DNA of 9,868 bases from Clostridiales bacterium (GTDB lineage Bacteria > Bacillota_A > Clostridia > Peptostreptococcales > Anaerovoracaceae), in contig JAAZHB010000135.1 of NCBI GenBank assembly GCA_012510935.1, positions 1 through 9,868 on the forward strand, in the 5' to 3' direction. Below are positions 6,611 through 9,868 of the stretch, piece after piece. The position numbers and the translations under genes were made by a program. Each line of letters begins with the position of its first letter. Position 1 is the first letter of the stretch. The notes beneath the pieces were generated by a model. It was not told where the DNA came from and searched no databases. It was given only the letters and a program-made list of their open reading frames with translations.

Positions 6611-7363
6611 TTATAAATTAATTAGTCCCAGTAAGTCCCACAGAAAAACTAGATACAAAAAGGATGCAATAAAAGCAGATGGCAACATCGGTACGCTCGT
6701 CTTCTCTTTGCCTTTCACCAAGCCTCTGTTGATAAACATATAATAAAGTGAATGTATTAATGTGAAAATCGTTGTTAAGACAAAAATCACTATAATGCCG
6801 GTTCGTCCGCATACAAGTCCCATTGTCGCATAGAACTTTATGTCGGCACCGCCGATACACTCCTTCTTATAGATTAGTTTTCCCAGAACCCATACAAGAG
6901 CTGATAGCCCGAATCCGACAAGCGCGCCAGCAGGCATCTCCCACCAATTCTCATAAAGACCGACAAATCCTACTGCAGAAACAGCAAGCAACATAATAAG
7001 CTGATCTGGAACTATCATATACAGGTAATCAGCTACTGCCATAAGCAATAATATGGCCAGGACAAGCATTACCGCCACTGAGAATTGCAAAGTCTCTCTT
7101 GTGGCTAGAAAAGCGCCTGTAACCCCAAAGAGGCCTATAGCATAAACCTTCCAGGGTGTGCTAGTAATCCTTTGTCTTCCATCCGCAATACTTTGGAGAA
7201 GCCTATCTGGTAGAACTCTCTCCTCTTCACTATTATCATCTTTCCAGTCCTCAAACCATTTGACTGGCAGCCTATTAAACACAACAACACTGCCGTTTCC
7301 GAGGAAAACCGCCAGTGCTATTGTAATTCCTAATTTAATTATCAAAGAAAACGTATATGACAT
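6611..7363 (-). CDS. Prepilin leader peptidase, A24 family (membrane aspartic protease)
   Basis: A 250-residue polytopic membrane protein of the type IV prepilin peptidase (A24) family, which cleaves the leader of prepilin-like proteins at the inner face of the membrane. The N-terminal segment carries LGNGSVVVFNRLP (21-33), a version of the family's GSFLNVVIxRLP. Next is a charged cytoplasmic loop (about 35-70), then several hydrophobic helices. The two catalytic aspartates are in MAVADYLYMIVPD (Asp112) and GGADIKFYATMGLV (Asp174, matching the GxGD motif as GGAD). The four-cysteine zinc site of the bifunctional PilD type is absent, so N-methylation is uncertain. The ATG at 7363 has only a weak AAGAAG upstream. 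No pilin, secretion ATPase or competence gene is in the window, so its substrates are elsewhere. It lies 39 bases after the CoA-transferase and may share its transcript. Confidence 0.87.
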   Translation of the reverse strand: MSYTFSLIIKLGITIALAVFLGNGSVVVFNRLPVKWFEDWKDDNSEEERVLPDRLLQSIADGRQRITSTPWKVYAIGLFGVTGAFLATRETLQFSVAVMLVLAILLLMAVADYLYMIVPDQLIMLLAVSAVGFVGLYENWWEMPAGALVGFGLSALVWVLGKLIYKKECIGGADIKFYATMGLVCGRTGIIVIFVLTTIFTLIHSLYYMFINRGLVKGKEKTSVPMLPSAFIASFLYLVFLWDLLGLINL

Positions 7364-7402
7364 TACTTCTTAAAACTATTGCATAGCAAAAGTCCTTGTT
7401 CC

Positions 7403-8737
7403 TTATCTCTTATTTGTGTGTCTCCAAATACCAAGTTCTTCAGCTGACTGAATTAACTCCTCACGAAAATCGGGGTGTGCAAGATTAACAAGCTTCTCGG
7501 CCCTTTCCCATGTGGTACAACCAGTGAAATTCTCGATGCCATACTCAGTTACGAGATTGAAAGTTTGAGACCTTGGGTCTGTAATAATATCTCCATTGAA
7601 AGACGGAACAATTCTTGAATGCATTACTCCCTTCTTATCTGAAAAAGTAGAACTGAATGCAATAAAGCTATTTGCTGTCTTGCCGTCATAGCCACCTTGC
7701 AAGAAATCAAGTTGCCCGCCAGTTCCACTAATATGCCTCTTGCCTACTGATTCTGAGCTAACCTGTCCGTACATATCAACCCCAATACAGTTATTAATCG
7801 ATACAAATTTATCTATTCCAGCAACAACTACAGGGTCATTGATATAATCGATTGTATGTGCAAGCACACCATTGTTCTCAGCGGTCCAGTCGTAAAGTTC
7901 CTGTGAACCATATGCTATACCGAATACACTCTTGCCATTATAAGGGCCAGTTTTGCTTGAATTTGTAAGCTTCCCAGCCTTCCACATCTCAAGATTGGCA
8001 TTTACCAGAAGCTCCGAATGAACACCCAAATTCTTGAGATCTGACTTTGCAATCAGCGTTCCAATTGTGTCAGGCATTGACCCAGCTCCAAGCTGCAAAA
8101 CTGAACCATCTTCTATCTGCCCAACTATAGTCTTTGCAATCTGTAGCTCAATCTCAGTTGGGCTAGCGGTAGGAAGATTAACGAAATCTTCGTGTTCGCC
8201 TTCCACAACCGCATCAACCTCGGAAATATGTATGCAATTCTCAAGCCCCGGCACCCACCTAAGCTTTTCGTTAACTTCCAGAATTACTATGTCCGCCGCA
8301 TCCATAACAGCCCTTGCATAAGCATTGTTGAAAGAAAATCCGAAATACCCATTCTTGTCCATTGGTGTAACTGCCATCATAGCTACATTCACCTTAATGT
8401 AGTTACGATAATATGAAGGTAAATATCTGAAAAGCATTGGCATAAAATTGCATAAACCCTTATCACAAAGCTTGCGCTCATATCCAGACATATGCCACGA
8501 GTTGTAGATGAAATGCTCTCTTTGCGGATCACACTCAACAACCTCAAGCGGTCTATTTATAATCAGTCCTCTGAACTTTACATCAGTTAACTCATCTTTT
8601 CTCTTCGAAAGAGCTCTGTCGAGCAGAACTGGATATCCTTCACTGCATGAATAGTCAACCCAATCTCCACTCTTTACAGCCTTAACTGCTTCTTCAGGAG
8701 TTCTTAATTTACTTCTATACTCATCATAATATCCCAT
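7403..8737 (-). CDS. Butyryl-CoA:acetate CoA-transferase-like family I enzyme
   Basis: A 444-residue cytoplasmic CoA-transferase that closely follows the butyryl-CoA:acetate / 4-hydroxybutyrate CoA-transferase group along its full length. Visible blocks: KLRTPEEAVKAVKSGDWVDY (10-29), REHFIYNSWHMSGYERKLCDKGLC (73-96), VNVAMMAVTPMDKNGYFGFS (116-135), HISEVDAVVEG (170-180), the glycine-rich LQLGAGSMPDTIG (214-226), the catalytic glutamate region GVHSELLVN (Glu242), and ISGTGGQLDFLQG (336-348), SRIVP and TDPRSQ toward the end. Such enzymes pass CoA from an acyl-CoA to acetate through a glutamyl-CoA intermediate, often as the last step of butyrate formation. The glycine-rich segment and the stretch after Glu242 differ from the usual GIGGMPNA and SDAYLDL versions I recall, so the preferred acyl group is uncertain. 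Its ATG overlaps the hydrolase stop (TAATG), with GGAGG at 8748-8752. Confidence 0.88.
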   Translation of the reverse strand: MGYYDEYRSKLRTPEEAVKAVKSGDWVDYSCSEGYPVLLDRALSKRKDELTDVKFRGLIINRPLEVVECDPQREHFIYNSWHMSGYERKLCDKGLCNFMPMLFRYLPSYYRNYIKVNVAMMAVTPMDKNGYFGFSFNNAYARAVMDAADIVILEVNEKLRWVPGLENCIHISEVDAVVEGEHEDFVNLPTASPTEIELQIAKTIVGQIEDGSVLQLGAGSMPDTIGTLIAKSDLKNLGVHSELLVNANLEMWKAGKLTNSSKTGPYNGKSVFGIAYGSQELYDWTAENNGVLAHTIDYINDPVVVAGIDKFVSINNCIGVDMYGQVSSESVGKRHISGTGGQLDFLQGGYDGKTANSFIAFSSTFSDKKGVMHSRIVPSFNGDIITDPRSQTFNLVTEYGIENFTGCTTWERAEKLVNLAHPDFREELIQSAEELGIWRHTNKR

Positions 8738-9762
8738 TATTTTCTATCCTCCACTAGACAATCTAGCCACTCAAGCAAGTCAGAATATACTTCATCTTTG
8801 TTGAGCTCATTTAAAACCTCATGTCTGTCATCGTCATACAACTTAATATCCACTTGGCACTTAGTATTCTCTTTGTATGCCATAAATGCTTTTCTAACTC
8901 CCTCGCCATAGTTGCCAACTGGGTCCTCAGCACCCGATATAAGCAAGATAGGGAACCCTTCAGGAAGAGTCTTGATTCTGCTAATCTTCTGGCTAATCCC
9001 TACACTCTTAAACATATTATAATATGCATTTGTCGAGAAATGGAACCTGCAATACGGATCGGTTCTGTATGCAATAACGGACTCTTCGCTTCTTGATAAC
9101 CAGTCACTAACGGTCTTTGGGTTCTCAATTTTCTTGAAATATGGACCCATTACAATCTTATCAATAAACCTTGATGTAGCTTTATCACCTTTAAAAAATC
9201 CAATAACCTTTGTAAGCACCTTTCCCCCTACAATTGCGATTCTTGGTTGCCAACCGGTGCCCATGAAAATCGCACCTGTAAGTCCTTGCGCATATTCCGA
9301 AGAATTCTCCGTAACATATTGTCTCACAAGGAATGAGCCCATGCTATGTCCAAGCATTATGACTGGAAGGTTAGGATACTCAGCCTCAAGCTTAAGTCTT
9401 AAAGCATGATTGTCTGCAATTATATTGCTATTGCCATCCTTGCCAAAATATCCATAATATGTCCCATCAACTACTGATTCGCCATGTCCGAGGTGATCTT
9501 CTCCTGCAACAACATAGCCTTTAGATGCAAGAAATTCTGCAAAGTCAGAATATCTTCCAATATGTTCTATCATTCCATGGAAAATTTGAACAACCGCCTT
9601 AGGTTCGCACGATGGCTCCCATATTGATGCATGTATGTTCGTTTTTCCATCTGCAGATAAATAATATATCTCTCTTCTCACAGCTGTCCTCCTTCCCTTA
9701 TGCTCTTCAATAATTCTTCCTATGCTTGGAACAATGTTTTTTATTGCAGTTGTTAGTTTCAT
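8737..9762 (-). CDS. Alpha/beta hydrolase, monoacylglycerol lipase (Hydrolase_4) type
   Basis: A serine hydrolase of the monoacylglycerol-lipase / lysophospholipase type, 341 residues from the ATG at 9762. Motifs: the oxyanion HG in VVQIFHGMIEHIGRY (55-69), EDHLGHGES (88-96), the nucleophile elbow GHSMG with Ser140, the acid in SGAEDPVG (Asp280), and the catalytic His314 in DDRHEVLNE. It should hydrolyse esters of glycerol or similar small lipids; no signal peptide is visible, so it is probably cytoplasmic. Start choice is uncertain: an in-frame GTG at 9816, directly after a TAA, would add 18 charged residues (length 359). Neither start has a strong ribosome site; I prefer 9762 because the conserved fold needs none of the extension. 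The stop overlaps the CoA-transferase ATG by one base, so the pair is probably translated together. Confidence 0.85.
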   Translation of the reverse strand: MKLTTAIKNIVPSIGRIIEEHKGRRTAVRREIYYLSADGKTNIHASIWEPSCEPKAVVQIFHGMIEHIGRYSDFAEFLASKGYVVAGEDHLGHGESVVDGTYYGYFGKDGNSNIIADNHALRLKLEAEYPNLPVIMLGHSMGSFLVRQYVTENSSEYAQGLTGAIFMGTGWQPRIAIVGGKVLTKVIGFFKGDKATSRFIDKIVMGPYFKKIENPKTVSDWLSRSEESVIAYRTDPYCRFHFSTNAYYNMFKSVGISQKISRIKTLPEGFPILLISGAEDPVGNYGEGVRKAFMAYKENTKCQVDIKLYDDDRHEVLNELNKDEVYSDLLEWLDCLVEDRK

Positions 9763-9807
9763 CTTTTTAAATCTTTCTTTTTCTTTAATCTCTGTATCTG
9801 GTATATT

Positions 9808-9853
9808 CCTAGTCACTTAGCCTAGTCATTCTTTCTAGTCTTACGCTCTAGTC
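9808..9853. repeat. Four YCTAGTC units at an exact 13-base period
   Basis: Four 7-base units start at 9808, 9821, 9834 and 9847: CCTAGTC, CCTAGTC, TCTAGTC and TCTAGTC (GACTAGR on the minus strand). They are separated by 6-base spacers that differ (acttag, attctt, ttacgc, aatctt). Neither the expected next position on the right (9860) nor the one on the left (9795) holds a unit, so the array has four copies. It lies 46-91 bases upstream of the hydrolase ATG at 9762, where a promoter or operator is expected; a TTGACT that could serve as a -35 box overlaps the outermost unit (9850-9855), but no good -10 box is visible. Possible roles are repeated binding sites for a regulator or a decayed tandem repeat. 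Confidence 0.7.
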
Positions 9854-9868
9854 AATCTTAGCTTTCTC

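Noticed and set aside
6618..6860. 80-codon leftward frame inside the prepilin peptidase gene
   Set aside because: It is a second frame over the conserved GGAD segment, with a low-complexity, Cys/Arg-rich translation and no ribosome site of its own.
8034..8416. Rightward frames opposite the CoA-transferase
   Set aside because: Antisense shadows with no start signals; the coding strand is conserved throughout.
1..9868. Defence island, mobile element or CRISPR
   Set aside because: No transposase, integrase, terminal inverted repeats, phage gene, toxin-antitoxin pair or spacer-repeat array is visible. The heptamer array at 9808-9853 has 6-base spacers and is not CRISPR-like.

Overview
This window looks like ordinary chromosome from a moderately AT-rich anaerobic Firmicute, most likely a Clostridia-class amino-acid or short-chain-acid fermenter. 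The pointers are strong AGGAGG-type ribosome binding sites, an adjacent scpA-scpB-rluB block, a butyryl-CoA:acetate-type CoA-transferase and an aspartate 4-decarboxylase. A lineage near Anaerovoracaceae / the Eubacterium nodatum group would fit, but that is a guess. The sporulation genes spmA, spmB and dacB, which lie between scpB and rluB in Bacillus, are absent, so a non-sporulating lineage is plausible. I see no rRNA, tRNA, CRISPR array, transposase, prophage or defence gene.

Layout: two genes run rightward at the left edge (1-881). They are the C-terminal part of a class II (fuculose-phosphate-type) aldolase and a NimA-like FMN-binding split-barrel protein. They converge on a hairpin terminator at 898-930. 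All the rest runs leftward. In transcription order it is: alpha/beta hydrolase of monoacylglycerol-lipase type (starts 9762), butyryl-CoA:acetate-type CoA-transferase, prepilin peptidase, truA, mtnA, scpA, scpB, rluB and aspD, ending at the same hairpin.

The leftward genes are tightly packed. The hydrolase and CoA-transferase share one base (TAATG). truA overlaps mtnA by 17 bases, mtnA and scpA are 2 bases apart, scpA overlaps scpB by 8, and scpB overlaps rluB by 11. That points to translational coupling and to one or two long transcripts. The truA-to-rluB block mixes housekeeping functions (tRNA pseudouridine 38-40, condensin kleisin complex, rRNA pseudouridine) with one metabolic enzyme, MtnA, which salvages the methylthioribose or deoxyribose left over from SAM use. 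The outer genes are catabolic: ester hydrolysis, CoA exchange on short-chain acids, and aspartate decarboxylation to alanine.

The least explained piece of DNA is a regular array of four 7-base YCTAGTC units at an exact 13-base period (9808-9853), just upstream of the hydrolase start. Other points worth a second look are the altered RGAT motif of MtnA together with a class II aldolase in the same window, the non-canonical glycine-rich motif in the CoA-transferase, and an imperfect 17-base direct repeat ahead of truA. I did not find a clearly new multi-gene system.
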